This document shows, one piece after another, positions 16,480-25,675 of a stretch of DNA of 64,000 bases. The DNA is from Trichocoleus sp. FACHB-40 (lineage in GTDB: Bacteria > Cyanobacteriota > Cyanobacteriia > Cyanobacteriales > FACHB-T130). The stretch lies in NCBI RefSeq assembly GCF_014695915.1, contig NZ_JACJPF010000107.1:1-64000 (forward strand), in the 5' to 3' direction. The notes beneath the pieces were generated by a model. That model ran no database searches, had not been told where the DNA came from, and saw nothing but the letters and a program-made list of their open reading frames with translations. The translations under genes were made by a program, and so were the position numbers. The first letter of the stretch is position 1. Each line of letters starts with the position of its first letter.

Positions 16480-17625
16480 ATGAGAATATCGGTTGCTAAA
16501 GAAGTTGAAGTTGGTGAACATCGCGTTGCTCTGGTGCCTGACACTGTAGGCAAGTTGGTCAAACAGGGTTTAGAAGTATGGGTAGAGGCGGGTGCTGGCG
16601 AGCAGGCATTTTTCTCTAATGAAGCCTATGAAGCAGCCGGAGCAAAGATTGTCGGCGATACAGCGGCTTTGTGGGGTGAGGCGGATGTCCTACTAAAAGT
16701 TAATCCGCCGGCATTGCATGAAGTTCACCAGATGAAGGAAGGAAGCGCCTTGGTTGGGTTTCTCAATCCTCTAGGGAACCCAACATTGGTGCAACGTTTA
16801 GCCGAGCAGAAAGTAACAGCTTTCAGTATGGAGATGATTCCCCGCACCAGTAGGGCGCAAAGCATGGATGCTTTGTCGTCTCAGGCGGGGGTGGCAGGTT
16901 ATAAGGCGGTATTGATTGCGGCGGCGGCTTTGCCGAAGTTTTTCCCAATGTTGACGACAGCAGCAGGTACAATCGCACCAGCGAAGGTGTTTGTGATGGG
17001 CGCAGGTGTGGCGGGACTGCAAGCGATCGCTACCGCTAGACGACTTGGCGCTGTAGTAGAAGCTTTTGATATTCGCCCAGCGGTGAAGGAAGAAGTACAA
17101 AGCTTGGGAGCCAAATTCGTCGAAGTCAAACTGGAAGAAGAGACTGTGGCGGCTGGAGGCTATGCTAAAGAAGTTTCTGAAGCATCCAAGCAGCGGACTC
17201 AGGAAGTCGTAGCCGAACACGTCGCCCAGTCGGATGTGGTAATCACCACCGCCCAAGTACCGGGTAGAAAAGCACCCATACTTGTGACTGAGGAAATGGT
17301 AGCTCGAATGAAGCCTGGTTCGGTAATTGTAGATTTGGCAGCCGACCAAGGCGGAAACTGTGCTTGTACCCAAGCAGGGAAAGATGTCCAGCGCAACGGC
17401 GTGACGATTATTGGGCCGATTAATTTACCTTCATCTCTGCCAGTTAACGCCAGTCAAATGTATTCCAAAAACGTTTTGACTTTGGTGCAATACCTGATTA
17501 AAGACGGTACATTGCAGTTGAATTTTGAAGATGACATCACCAACAGCACTTGTGTCGCCCATGCTGGAGAGATTCGCAATCAACGGGTAAAAGATGCGAT
17601 CGCTCAAATAACAGTCAACGCATAG
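16480..17625 (+). CDS. pntA: NAD(P) transhydrogenase subunit alpha part 1
   Basis: This is the soluble NAD(H)-binding domain I of the proton-translocating transhydrogenase, which couples hydride transfer between NADH and NADP+ to proton flow. It has 381 aa from ATG 16480, which follows GGGAGAATTC; an upstream TTG at 16468 is in frame but poorer. It shows RVALVPDTV near the start, the RAQSMDALSSQAGVAGYKAV loop and the nucleotide-binding GAGVAGLQAIATARRLGA segment, with VDLAADQGGN following. The split of alpha into two genes is normal in cyanobacteria. Confidence 0.95.
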   Translation: MRISVAKEVEVGEHRVALVPDTVGKLVKQGLEVWVEAGAGEQAFFSNEAYEAAGAKIVGDTAALWGEADVLLKVNPPALHEVHQMKEGSALVGFLNPLGNPTLVQRLAEQKVTAFSMEMIPRTSRAQSMDALSSQAGVAGYKAVLIAAAALPKFFPMLTTAAGTIAPAKVFVMGAGVAGLQAIATARRLGAVVEAFDIRPAVKEEVQSLGAKFVEVKLEEETVAAGGYAKEVSEASKQRTQEVVAEHVAQSDVVITTAQVPGRKAPILVTEEMVARMKPGSVIVDLAADQGGNCACTQAGKDVQRNGVTIIGPINLPSSLPVNASQMYSKNVLTLVQYLIKDGTLQLNFEDDITNSTCVAHAGEIRNQRVKDAIAQITVNA

Positions 17626-17649
17626 TAATGGGGACTGGGAACAAGGAAT

Positions 17650-17682
17650 TTCTGGTTCCCAGTCCCAGGCTGGAAACCAGAA
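17650..17682. repeat. Imperfect palindrome of the GTTCCCAG/CTGGAAAC family
   Basis: Arm TTCTGGTTCCCAG (17650-17662) pairs with CTGGAAACCAGAA (17670-17682) with one mismatch. Related palindromes occur at 46046-46074 and, more diverged, at 51602-51631. This is a dispersed intergenic repeat lying between pntA and the second alpha gene. Confidence 0.65.
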
Positions 17683-17750
17683 TATAGAGGCTAGAGCCTC
17701 TTATTGAGACTGGTGCAAGATGTAAGTTTAATGAAAGGATTTGGGAACTG

Positions 17751-18041
17751 ATGACAGAAGCATTGATTGCCGCTTTGTTCGTGTTTGTGTTGGCATCTTT
17801 TACTGGATTTGAAATTATCAACAAAGTACCGCCAACGCTCCATACTCCCCTCATGTCTGGGGCAAATGCGATTTCTGGAATTGCCGTGATTGGGGCACTG
17901 CTCGTCTCTGGAGAGCGCGATACAAATCTCAGCGTCATTTTGGGCTTGATAGCCGTGGTGCTGGCAACCATTAACGTTGTAGGTGGTTTCTTGGTGACAG
18001 ATCGGATGTTGCAAATGTTCAAGAAAAAAGCGGCTAGCTAA
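17751..18041 (+). CDS. pntA2: NAD(P) transhydrogenase subunit alpha part 2
   Basis: The protein has 96 aa and is the membrane part of the alpha subunit, with three hydrophobic stretches (about 3-22, 35-55 and 62-85). The HTPLMSGANAISGI segment is strongly conserved in the proton channel. It ends with the basic MLQMFKKKAAS. It lies in the pnt operon between part 1 and pntB. Confidence 0.92.
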   Translation: MTEALIAALFVFVLASFTGFEIINKVPPTLHTPLMSGANAISGIAVIGALLVSGERDTNLSVILGLIAVVLATINVVGGFLVTDRMLQMFKKKAAS

Positions 18042-18101
18042 TGGCTAATGGAAAAACAAATTAGCCATTAGCAATCATTCAACTAACAACTAACAACTGA
18101 T

Positions 18102-19502
18102 ATGACCGATTTTCTGCCAACTGGAATACAACTGACTTATTTAGTCGCAGCATCTTTATTCATTTTGGGGTTGAAAAAACTGGGTTCGCCAGCAACAGCT
18201 CGTCAAGGCAACTTATGGGCAGCTATAGGGATGCTGCTGGCGGTGGTGGCAACGCTGCTGGATCGGCAAGTGTTGAACTACCAGATGATTTTGGTGGGTT
18301 TGCTGATTGGTTCCGTGTTGGGAGCGATCGCAGCCTATAAAGTAGAAATGACCGATATGCCCCAAATGGTCGGTTTACTCAACGGATTAGGAGGTGCTGC
18401 ATCTGCCCTCGTTGCCGTGGCAGAATTTGGGCGGTTAGTGGGACATCAAGCCATACCCATCGATGCCAACATCTCGATCATCAGTAGTGTGTTTATCGGT
18501 GGTGTCACCTTCACTGGCAGTATGGTTGCCTTTGCCAAATTGCAAGGACTCATCAGCGGTAGCCCAATTACATTTCCCTTGCAGCAACCAATTAATGCTC
18601 TCCTTTTGGCAGGCTTTTTTGTTGCCACCGCCTATCTGCTAATCGATCCGCAAAACCTGCCCGTATTCGTGGGCATGGTTGGTATCTCCTTACTATTGGG
18701 CGTGCTGTTCGTTATTCCTATCGGCGGCGGCGATATGCCAGTAGTAATCTCCCTGTTGAACTCCCTATCCGGAGTAGCAGCAGCCGCCGCAGGTTTTGTG
18801 GTGATGAACAATATGCTGATCATCGCTGGTGCCTTGGTGGGCGCATCTGGATTAATCCTTACCGAGATTATGTGTAAGGCGATGAACCGCTCTTTAGCCA
18901 GCGTACTATTCGGTGCCTTTGGCAAAGCTGGCTCGTCTGGCGGCACTGGTGCAGCAGCAGGGGGCGATAAATCTGTCCGCACTGTCGATCCAGAAGAAGG
19001 GGCGATGATGTTGGGCTATGCTCGTTCTGTCGTGATTGTTCCCGGCTACGGTATGGCGGTGGCGCAAGCGCAGCACGCTGTCCGCGAATTAGCTGACGGC
19101 TTGGAAAAGCTGGGCGTTGAGGTGAAGTATGCGATTCACCCAGTTGCTGGGCGGATGCCTGGACACATGAACGTACTATTGGCAGAGGCAAATGTGCCTT
19201 ATCCGCAGCTGTACGACATGGATGATATTAATCCCCAGTTTGAGCAGACTGATGTTGCCTTAGTTATTGGGGCAAATGATGTGGTAAATCCATCTGCTCG
19301 TCACGATTCTGGGAGTCCTATCTACGGAATGCCAATTTTGGAAGTAGATAAGGCGAAGCACACGATTGTGATTAAGCGGGGGATGAGTGCGGGTTTTGCT
19401 GGTGTGGATAATGAGCTTTTCTACAAAGACAAAACCATGATGCTTTTTGGTAGTGCGCGGGATGTGGTTGCGAAGCTGGTTGCTGAGGTGAAGCAACTTT
19501 AG
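18102..19502 (+). CDS. pntB: NAD(P) transhydrogenase subunit beta
   Basis: The protein has 466 aa. Nine or so membrane helices in residues 1-265 form the proton channel (MPQMVGLLNGLGGAASALVA, with the conserved polar loop). The C-terminal NADP(H)-binding domain III starts near 295, with VIVPGYGMAVAQAQ and AIHPVAGRMPGHMNVLLAE. The interior is free of stops and the length is typical. A strong terminator follows 53 bp after the stop. Confidence 0.95.
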   Translation: MTDFLPTGIQLTYLVAASLFILGLKKLGSPATARQGNLWAAIGMLLAVVATLLDRQVLNYQMILVGLLIGSVLGAIAAYKVEMTDMPQMVGLLNGLGGAASALVAVAEFGRLVGHQAIPIDANISIISSVFIGGVTFTGSMVAFAKLQGLISGSPITFPLQQPINALLLAGFFVATAYLLIDPQNLPVFVGMVGISLLLGVLFVIPIGGGDMPVVISLLNSLSGVAAAAAGFVVMNNMLIIAGALVGASGLILTEIMCKAMNRSLASVLFGAFGKAGSSGGTGAAAGGDKSVRTVDPEEGAMMLGYARSVVIVPGYGMAVAQAQHAVRELADGLEKLGVEVKYAIHPVAGRMPGHMNVLLAEANVPYPQLYDMDDINPQFEQTDVALVIGANDVVNPSARHDSGSPIYGMPILEVDKAKHTIVIKRGMSAGFAGVDNELFYKDKTMMLFGSARDVVAKLVAEVKQL

Positions 19503-19555
19503 GAACACCGCAAAGACACATTAGCGGATGCGCTCTATAGGGCGAAGGAAGAAGT

Positions 19556-19588
19556 AAAAAAGGCTTGCTGGCGGCAAGCCTTTTTTTT
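19556..19588 (+). terminator. Intrinsic terminator of the pnt operon
   Basis: Stem AGGCTTGC/GCAAGCCT with a 5-nt loop (19561-19581) is preceded by a run of A and followed by seven to eight T. This is a canonical rho-independent terminator, possibly bidirectional. Confidence 0.9.
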
Positions 19589-20373
19589 GCTAGAGCAGCT
19601 AAAAAAGCTGGAGATTGGTTCAAGGTGTAGAATATTCAGGCGGTTAATAAGCCTGCTTGACTTTTACAGCAAGCATAAAAATGAAGTAGAAAAACCCGTT
19701 TTTGGCAACCTTATTTTTTAGTTTAAATTGAATCTATTTTTGTGGTTTAGGGAAAGCATCAAACTCAGCCAAGAGATAAATTAAGCAATTTTCACAGAAA
19801 GCAGGGCTAAAATAAAGGTAGAATAAAGTTCTGTCCGTATGCAACTCGATCGGAAATAGGCGTGATACATTGAGAATATCGGCGGCTTCCAAGGAAGTAA
19901 AATCAGGGTTTAATTGCTATAGGGATACGCCACTTGAGTCAGCTATCATCAATTCGATGACTGACTGCTCTCAGTAAGGTTTGCGATGATTTGGAAGTGC
20001 GATCGCTCGCTTTGAAATCATCTCCCACTATTTCTATTGTGGGTTGTTAAATTCTAAGACTTGAGCCATATCTTGGGAATAGCATCTACCTCCGGTTCGC
20101 AAGCAAAGGCTCATCTCCAGCCTACCCTGGCATCAAAAACCGCTCCTTGTTGCTCAAGCCTACTCGCCTTAGAAAGGAAATATCCGTTTTAAGTTTTGAG
20201 TTACATATTTTAAATCAATCAAAACCAACAAAGGTGTATAAACAGCTTGCAGCACGGGTTTTAAACTTTTGTGCCAGATGTTTAGTGGGATGAAAGATAG
20301 GTTAGGCTAGGTTAACTATAAGCATCTGCTACATTCTCCAAAGCACTGATATGGCATTTTGCATGAAAGCAGC
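19589..20373. other. Long intergenic region upstream of the serpin gene
   Basis: About 785 bp have no supported gene on either strand. Only one HIP1-type site is seen (about 19997). Nothing resembles a tRNA or a known riboswitch. It probably contains the serpin promoter and a long leader; a small RNA cannot be excluded. Confidence 0.45.
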
Positions 20374-21720
20374 ATGAAACAGATCATCGCGGGTTTCACC
20401 GCCGCTTTAGTAGGTTTGACGACCACTTTGGCTGGTTCCGCTTTGGCTTGTGAGCCTGGTATCCCTCTGAGTAATAAAACCTCCTCTGCCAATGCAGATG
20501 CTACCGCTACCCTGCCCTTAAAGCTTCGCCCTCAGACTCGGACTCCCATAATAATCAGCCAAAACCCATCGGAAAGTGGACAAGCTACAAGAGAGCTGTC
20601 TGCTGAGGTAAATACTGTGGTAGAGGGTAACAACGCCTTCGCCTTCGACTTATATAACAAGCTGCGTAATCAACAAGGGAATTTATTTTTCTCTCCCTAC
20701 AGCATCTCAACAGCACTGGCTATGACCTACGCCGGAGCTAGGGGGCCAACGGCAACAGAGATGGCTACGGTTCTCCACTTCACTAATAAGCCAGAAAACC
20801 TACATTCGAGTTTTGCCACGCTCATAACTAAACTGATCTCTAGTAACCCCCAGGGGTATCAACTAAGCATTGCCAATCGGCTTTGGGGTCAGAAGGGATA
20901 CGGCTTTAGCGATGCCTTCCTCAAAACTAGCCAGAATAACTATGGGGCGGGGTTAGAGCAGGTAGACTTCGCTGGTGCTACTGAACAGGCTCGTGGCACT
21001 ATCAATAGCTGGGTGGCAAAAAAGACCCAAAACAAGATTGAAAACCTGATTGAACAGGGCATTCTCACCTCGAATACGAAGCTGGTACTGACAAACGCCA
21101 TCTACTTTAAGGGCGCTTGGGCAAGTCAGTTTAACCCAAAAGATACCAAACAGGAAGCATTCAGTGTCACGGCAACTCAGCAAGTCAAGGTGCCGATGAT
21201 GTACCAAGAAGCGGCGGTTCCCTTTGCAGATTTAGAGGAGCTGCAACTCTTGGAGCTGCCCTATGCTGATTCGGACATATCTATGGTAGTTCTCTTGCCG
21301 AAAAAAGTTAATGGGGTGGAACAACTAGAGCAGCAGCTAACGCCAGACAACCTCCAGAAGTGGTTATCGTCGGTTCGAGATGGGGGTAATGTTAAGATTT
21401 GGCTACCCAAGTTCAAGGTAGATTCAGGGATTGAGCTAAGCGATGTACTCTCAAGCATGGGAATGGCGATCGCTTTCAGTAAAACAGCCGATTTCTCTGG
21501 TATTAGCCCCAAGAAAGGACTCTCGATCTCGAAAATAATTCACAAAACTTTTGTGGATGTGGATGAGTTGGGGACTGAGGCAGCTGCGACTACAGGTGTT
21601 TTAATGGCAAGGGGCGGATCTGGGCAGTTTCGGGCAGATCATCCGTTTGTGTTTTTGATTCGGGATAATCGCTCTGAGAGCATTCTATTCGTGGGTCGTA
21701 TGGTAAACCCGCTAGAGTAG
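20374..21720 (+). CDS. Exported serpin family protease inhibitor
   Basis: The protein has 448 aa. The ATG at 20374 starts a signal peptide ending in GSALAC near residue 25, cleavable by signal peptidase I (SALA) or possibly lipidated at Cys. After a Thr/Ser-rich linker the serpin fold starts near residue 85 (NAFAFDLYNKL, then NLFFSPYSISTALAM). Breach and shutter elements are present (FKGAWASQF, LPKFKVDSG). The reactive-loop hinge is DELGTEAAATTGVLMARGG near 400-420, followed by FRADHPFVFLIRDN. The small-residue hinge suggests an inhibitory serpin acting by loop insertion. The P1 residue cannot be fixed (Met, Ala or Arg candidates). The target is unknown. Confidence 0.9.
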   Translation: MKQIIAGFTAALVGLTTTLAGSALACEPGIPLSNKTSSANADATATLPLKLRPQTRTPIIISQNPSESGQATRELSAEVNTVVEGNNAFAFDLYNKLRNQQGNLFFSPYSISTALAMTYAGARGPTATEMATVLHFTNKPENLHSSFATLITKLISSNPQGYQLSIANRLWGQKGYGFSDAFLKTSQNNYGAGLEQVDFAGATEQARGTINSWVAKKTQNKIENLIEQGILTSNTKLVLTNAIYFKGAWASQFNPKDTKQEAFSVTATQQVKVPMMYQEAAVPFADLEELQLLELPYADSDISMVVLLPKKVNGVEQLEQQLTPDNLQKWLSSVRDGGNVKIWLPKFKVDSGIELSDVLSSMGMAIAFSKTADFSGISPKKGLSISKIIHKTFVDVDELGTEAAATTGVLMARGGSGQFRADHPFVFLIRDNRSESILFVGRMVNPLE

Positions 21721-21992
21721 TCCGTTGTAGCAATTCAAGGCTTGGGTGGGATACATCTGTTGGGGCATGGCATTGTCCCAACCAAGGTGGCGGCAACTTT
21801 ATAACCGCAATATATTCCACCCAACCCTTGAAACACTATATTTCATCAGTTAAGCGTCATTAGTTATGAGTCATTGACAATCGACAACTGAGAACTAACT
21901 AAATTTGCTGCCAATGACGCAATAAACCGAGAAAATAAAAGATAGAGGCTTCCCAAGGTGAAGCTATATCTTGAATTAGGAGTCTGGCAGCT

Positions 21993-24974
21993 GTGGTTGT
22001 ACAAATATCTTCTGATAGTAGTTACGAATTAAAAACCCAAGAAATTGCCAAACAGCTGTTGGCAGCAACTAGAGAAAATAAATCCTTTTTTGCCCAAATG
22101 CGCGACCAAATGCGCTGGGATGATAAATTACTTGCTTGGGCGATGGCTAGCCCTGGTTTGCGGGTGCAGTTGTTTCGCTTTATTGATACTTTGCCAGCAC
22201 TACGTAGCAAACCGGAAGTTGCGCGTCACTTGCAGGAATATCTGGGGGATGAGTCGGTTGAACTACCAACTGCTCTCAAGGGGATGCTCAACTTTGCTTC
22301 TCCAGATTCTATGCCTGGTACTGTTGCGGCGACAACTGTGAATACAGCGGTTGAAACTTTGGCGCATAAGTACATTGCTGGAGAAAATATTAAGCAGGTA
22401 ATTAAGACGGTTGAGAGTTTGCGGAAGCAAAAAATGGCTTTCACCATTGACCTTTTGGGTGAGGCTGTGATTACGGAAGCTGAGGCGCAGTCTTATCTTG
22501 ACCGTTATTTGGAATTGATGGAGCAGTTGACGGATGCGGCTAAGTCGTGGTCAACTGTGGAGGCAATTGACAAGGCAGATGGGGAAGATTTACCAAAGGT
22601 ACAAGTATCTGTTAAGTTAACGGCGTTTTACTCGCAGTTTGACCCGTTAGATGCTAAAGGAAGTGAGGAGCGAGTAAGCGATCGCATCCGCCTCCTACTA
22701 CGTCGCGCCGCACAGTTGGGTGCTGCTGTTCACTTCGATATGGAACAGTATGCTTACAAAGACATTACTGTGTCTATCCTGAAAAAACTGTTGCTGGAAG
22801 ATGAGTTTCGCAGTCGTACCGATGTCGGGATAACAATTCAGGCGTATCTGCGGGACAGCGAACAAGATGTAAAAGATTTGATTCCCTGGCTAAAAGAACG
22901 CGGTTATCCCCTGACGGTGCGCTTGGTGAAGGGCGCGTACTGGGATCAGGAGACAATCAAATCGATGCAGAAGGATTGGCCTGTGCCAGTTTATAGCGAC
23001 AAAGCGGCAACTGATGCCAATTTTGAGAAGATTACCCAATTGTTGCTGGAAAATCACGAGTATCTTTATTCGGCAATTGGCAGTCATAACGTGCGATCGC
23101 AAGCACGGGCGATCGCGATCGCCGAAACTCTCAAAGTTCCCCGCCGTCGCTTTGAAATGCAAGTCCTCTACGGTATGGGCGATAAACTGGCAAAATCTTT
23201 AGTTGATAAAGGCTATCGAGTACGAGTTTATTGTCCTTATGGCGACTTGCTGCCGGGAATGGCTTATTTAATTCGCCGTTTGCTGGAAAATACGGCTAAT
23301 AGTTCATTTTTACGGCAAAATCTGGAAGAACGCCCAGTAGAGGAATTGTTAGCGCCGCCTACCCCCTCTAACTCCGCGGTCAACGGGGTAGGGGGGACAA
23401 ACGGAGCGTTCCCGAATGCGGCTGATACAGATTATGCTGAAATTGAGGCGAGAGCGCGATCGCAACAAGCTTATGCTACTGTGCGCCCCCAACTGGGTAA
23501 AACTTATTTGCCGTTGATTAATGGCGAATATGTAAACACAGCAGAAAGAGTTGATTCTGTCAACCCGTCAAATCCTAGCGAAATTATTGGCAAAGTCGGA
23601 CTGATTAGCATCGAACAGGCAGAACAAGCGATTCAAGCGGCAAAAGCAGCATTCCCCGGTTGGCGGAAGACACCAGTCAGACAGCGGGCTGGTGTGTTGC
23701 GGAAAGCAGCAGATTTGATGGAACTCCGTCGCGCCGAATTATCAGCTTGGGTGGTGTTGGAAGTTGGCAAGGCGGTAAGAGAAGCTGATGGGGAAGTTTC
23801 GGAGGCGATTGACTTTTGTCGCTACTACGCCGACGAAATGGAACGGCTGGATGAAGGGTATAACTACGATATTGCTGGGGAAACCAACCGTTATATTTAT
23901 CAGCCGCGAGGCGTGACGGTGGTGATTTCGCCTTGGAATTTCCCGATAGCGATCGCGACTGGGATGGCGGTGGCGGCGCTTGTTACGGGAAATTGTACTT
24001 TACTCAAGCCTGCGGAAACATCTTCTGTAATTGCTGCCAAAATAACTGAAATCTTGGTTGAGGCGGGGATACCGAAAGGTGTGTTTCAATACGTACCGGG
24101 GAGAGGTTCCCAAGCTGGTGCTTACATGGTGAAGCATCCCGACGTTCACCTGATTGCCTTTACCGGATCTCAAGAAGTTGGTTGTCGGATCTACGCCGAT
24201 GCTGCGATTTTACAACCAGGGCAGAAACACCTGAAGCGGGTAATTGCCGAGATGGGCGGTAAGAATGGCATCATCGTAGACGAAAGTGCCGATTTAGACC
24301 AAGCTGTTGCGGGTGTGGTGTATTCAGCTTTTGGTTACAGCGGACAGAAGTGTTCAGCTTGTTCGCGGGTAATTGTGCTGGAACCAGTTTATGAGGCTTT
24401 TGTGGCGCGTTTGGTGGAAGCAACGCGAAGTCTCAACGTTGGGGAAGCCCACTTGCCCAGTACGCAAGTAGGCCCTGTGATTGATGCAACAGCTCAAGCC
24501 CGTATTCGTGACTATATCGAGAAAGGTCGCGCCGAAGCCAAACTTGCTTTAGAAATGCCTTCCCCTGATAACGGCTATTTTGTCGGCCCTACGATTTTCA
24601 CGGAAGTACCGCCAGAGGCGACAATTGTCCAAGAAGAAATTTTTGGGCCAGTTGTGGCAGTCATGCGGGTGAAGAATTTTGAGGAAGCGATCGCAGTTGC
24701 CAATAACACCAATTTTGCCCTGACTGGTGGCTTGTATTCCCGCACACCTTCCCACATTGAACAAGCGCAAGCTGAGTTTGAAGTCGGCAACCTTTACATT
24801 AATCGTGGCATCACTGGCGCGATTGTCTCAAGGCAACCCTTCGGCGGCTTCAAGCTTTCCGGTGTTGGTTCCAAGGCTGGCGGCCCCGACTACTTGCTGC
24901 AATTCCTCGAACCTCGTGTAATCACTGAAAATATCCAACGCCAAGGTTTTGCGCCAATTGAAGGTGTAGATTAA
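21993..24974 (+). CDS. putA: Bifunctional proline dehydrogenase / L-glutamate-gamma-semialdehyde dehydrogenase
   Basis: The enzyme oxidises proline to glutamate in two steps with a FAD domain and an NAD domain. It has 993 aa from GTG 21993. The PRODH barrel occupies about 90-450 (VSVKLTAFYSQFDPLD, RLVKGAYWD, YGMGD, RVYCPYGDLLPGMAYLIRR). The ALDH domain occupies about 505-985, with general base EMGGKN near 753 and catalytic Cys in SGQKCSACSR near 785. No N-terminal DNA-binding domain is present, so it is not a PutA repressor. A Gly/Asn/Pro-rich stretch at about 454-472 between the domains comes from a G/C palindromic insert. A terminator follows directly. Confidence 0.93.
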   Translation: MVVQISSDSSYELKTQEIAKQLLAATRENKSFFAQMRDQMRWDDKLLAWAMASPGLRVQLFRFIDTLPALRSKPEVARHLQEYLGDESVELPTALKGMLNFASPDSMPGTVAATTVNTAVETLAHKYIAGENIKQVIKTVESLRKQKMAFTIDLLGEAVITEAEAQSYLDRYLELMEQLTDAAKSWSTVEAIDKADGEDLPKVQVSVKLTAFYSQFDPLDAKGSEERVSDRIRLLLRRAAQLGAAVHFDMEQYAYKDITVSILKKLLLEDEFRSRTDVGITIQAYLRDSEQDVKDLIPWLKERGYPLTVRLVKGAYWDQETIKSMQKDWPVPVYSDKAATDANFEKITQLLLENHEYLYSAIGSHNVRSQARAIAIAETLKVPRRRFEMQVLYGMGDKLAKSLVDKGYRVRVYCPYGDLLPGMAYLIRRLLENTANSSFLRQNLEERPVEELLAPPTPSNSAVNGVGGTNGAFPNAADTDYAEIEARARSQQAYATVRPQLGKTYLPLINGEYVNTAERVDSVNPSNPSEIIGKVGLISIEQAEQAIQAAKAAFPGWRKTPVRQRAGVLRKAADLMELRRAELSAWVVLEVGKAVREADGEVSEAIDFCRYYADEMERLDEGYNYDIAGETNRYIYQPRGVTVVISPWNFPIAIATGMAVAALVTGNCTLLKPAETSSVIAAKITEILVEAGIPKGVFQYVPGRGSQAGAYMVKHPDVHLIAFTGSQEVGCRIYADAAILQPGQKHLKRVIAEMGGKNGIIVDESADLDQAVAGVVYSAFGYSGQKCSACSRVIVLEPVYEAFVARLVEATRSLNVGEAHLPSTQVGPVIDATAQARIRDYIEKGRAEAKLALEMPSPDNGYFVGPTIFTEVPPEATIVQEEIFGPVVAVMRVKNFEEAIAVANNTNFALTGGLYSRTPSHIEQAQAEFEVGNLYINRGITGAIVSRQPFGGFKLSGVGSKAGGPDYLLQFLEPRVITENIQRQGFAPIEGVD
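23356..23402. repeat. Palindromic G/C-rich insert in putA interdomain linker
   Basis: A CTACCCCCTCTAAC-type arm is followed by CCGCGG and a GGGGTAGGGGGG-type arm, giving an imperfect hairpin. It is read in frame as APPTPSNSAVNGVGGTNGA. The codon content differs from the flanking sequence, suggesting a repeat inserted in the linker. Confidence 0.6.
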
Positions 24975-24982
24975 AAAGTTTA

Positions 24983-25021
24983 TTCCCCATGCAAGTAGCT
25001 ATTTACATGGGGAATTTTTTG
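24983..25021 (+). terminator. Terminator after putA
   Basis: TTCCCCATG (24983-24991) pairs with CATGGGGAA (25006-25014), loop about 14 nt, followed by seven T. It starts 9 bp after the putA stop. Confidence 0.85.
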
Positions 25022-25067
25022 ATCTAGATTGATCCAGAAGAATTTTTTAATACAGGAAAAAGAACCT

Positions 25068-25177
25068 ATGGATATAAATGTTGTAGCTGTTCCAGTGCTA
25101 ATGTTACTGGCGGGATATCCTCATGGATATAAATGTTGTAGCTGTTCCAGTGCTAATGTTACTGGCGGGATATCCTC
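25068..25177 (+). repeat. Exact 55-bp tandem duplication at the start of the next gene
   Basis: Bases 25068-25122 and 25123-25177 are identical, each starting ATGGATATAAATG and ending GGGATATCCTC. The unit length is not a multiple of three, so the first ATG is out of frame with the downstream gene and soon meets a stop. Confidence 0.97.
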
Positions 25178-25674
25178 AAGTAGGGTTAAATAACACAGAG
25201 TTACAGAAGCAGCAAACTAAAGTTCCTTTGTATGAGGAGCTAAATATTCAGAAAATAAAAAAGCTACCAGAAAAGGCTTTTGTTAAAAAGCAGTTATTGG
25301 CAGAAACAAAACAAAATCAGTCAGATAGACAGGCAATAAGAGAGTTGGTCAATAAACAATTCAAGGCTTTAAATGAGAAAAATATAGTAGCTTATATGGA
25401 TACGGTTGATAAACAATCTCCTGGTTATGACCTCACTAAAGAATTATTAATGGAAGTTTACAAAACCTATGACTTAAAATATCAACTGAATAGTCTGGAG
25501 TTTATTCGTATATCTGCTAATGAAGCAAGGGTAAGGATGATTCAGACAACTACGAAGCTGAAAGGCCCTGAGTTTAGGAATAATACGTTAACATCAATAA
25601 ATATACTGAAGAAAAGAAACGGTCAATGGAAAATGGATTCGACAGAAACAGAAAAAATTGAGTACCTAAATTAG
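25123..25674 (+). CDS. Hypothetical protein with NTF2/SnoaL-like domain
   Basis: The protein has 183 aa from the second copy of a duplicated start. The N-terminus (VVAVPVLMLLAGYP) is a short hydrophobic segment that may be a weak or damaged signal. From about residue 65 the pattern RQAIRELVNKQFKALNEKNI, a DTVDKQSP segment and a final KKRNGQWKMDST fits an NTF2-like fold. The ribosome-binding sequence (GAAAAAGAACCT) lies before the first copy at 25068, whose frame ends early; the intact frame now starts 55 bp further on. The stop overlaps the start region of the glycosyltransferase gene. A/T content is higher than in neighbouring genes. No function is assigned. Confidence 0.6.
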   Translation: MDINVVAVPVLMLLAGYPQVGLNNTELQKQQTKVPLYEELNIQKIKKLPEKAFVKKQLLAETKQNQSDRQAIRELVNKQFKALNEKNIVAYMDTVDKQSPGYDLTKELLMEVYKTYDLKYQLNSLEFIRISANEARVRMIQTTTKLKGPEFRNNTLTSINILKKRNGQWKMDSTETEKIEYLN

Positions 25675-25675
25675 G

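Noticed and set aside
17615-18022. Long minus-strand frames opposite the pnt genes
   Set aside because: They are antisense shadows of well-supported pntA2 and pntB coding regions.
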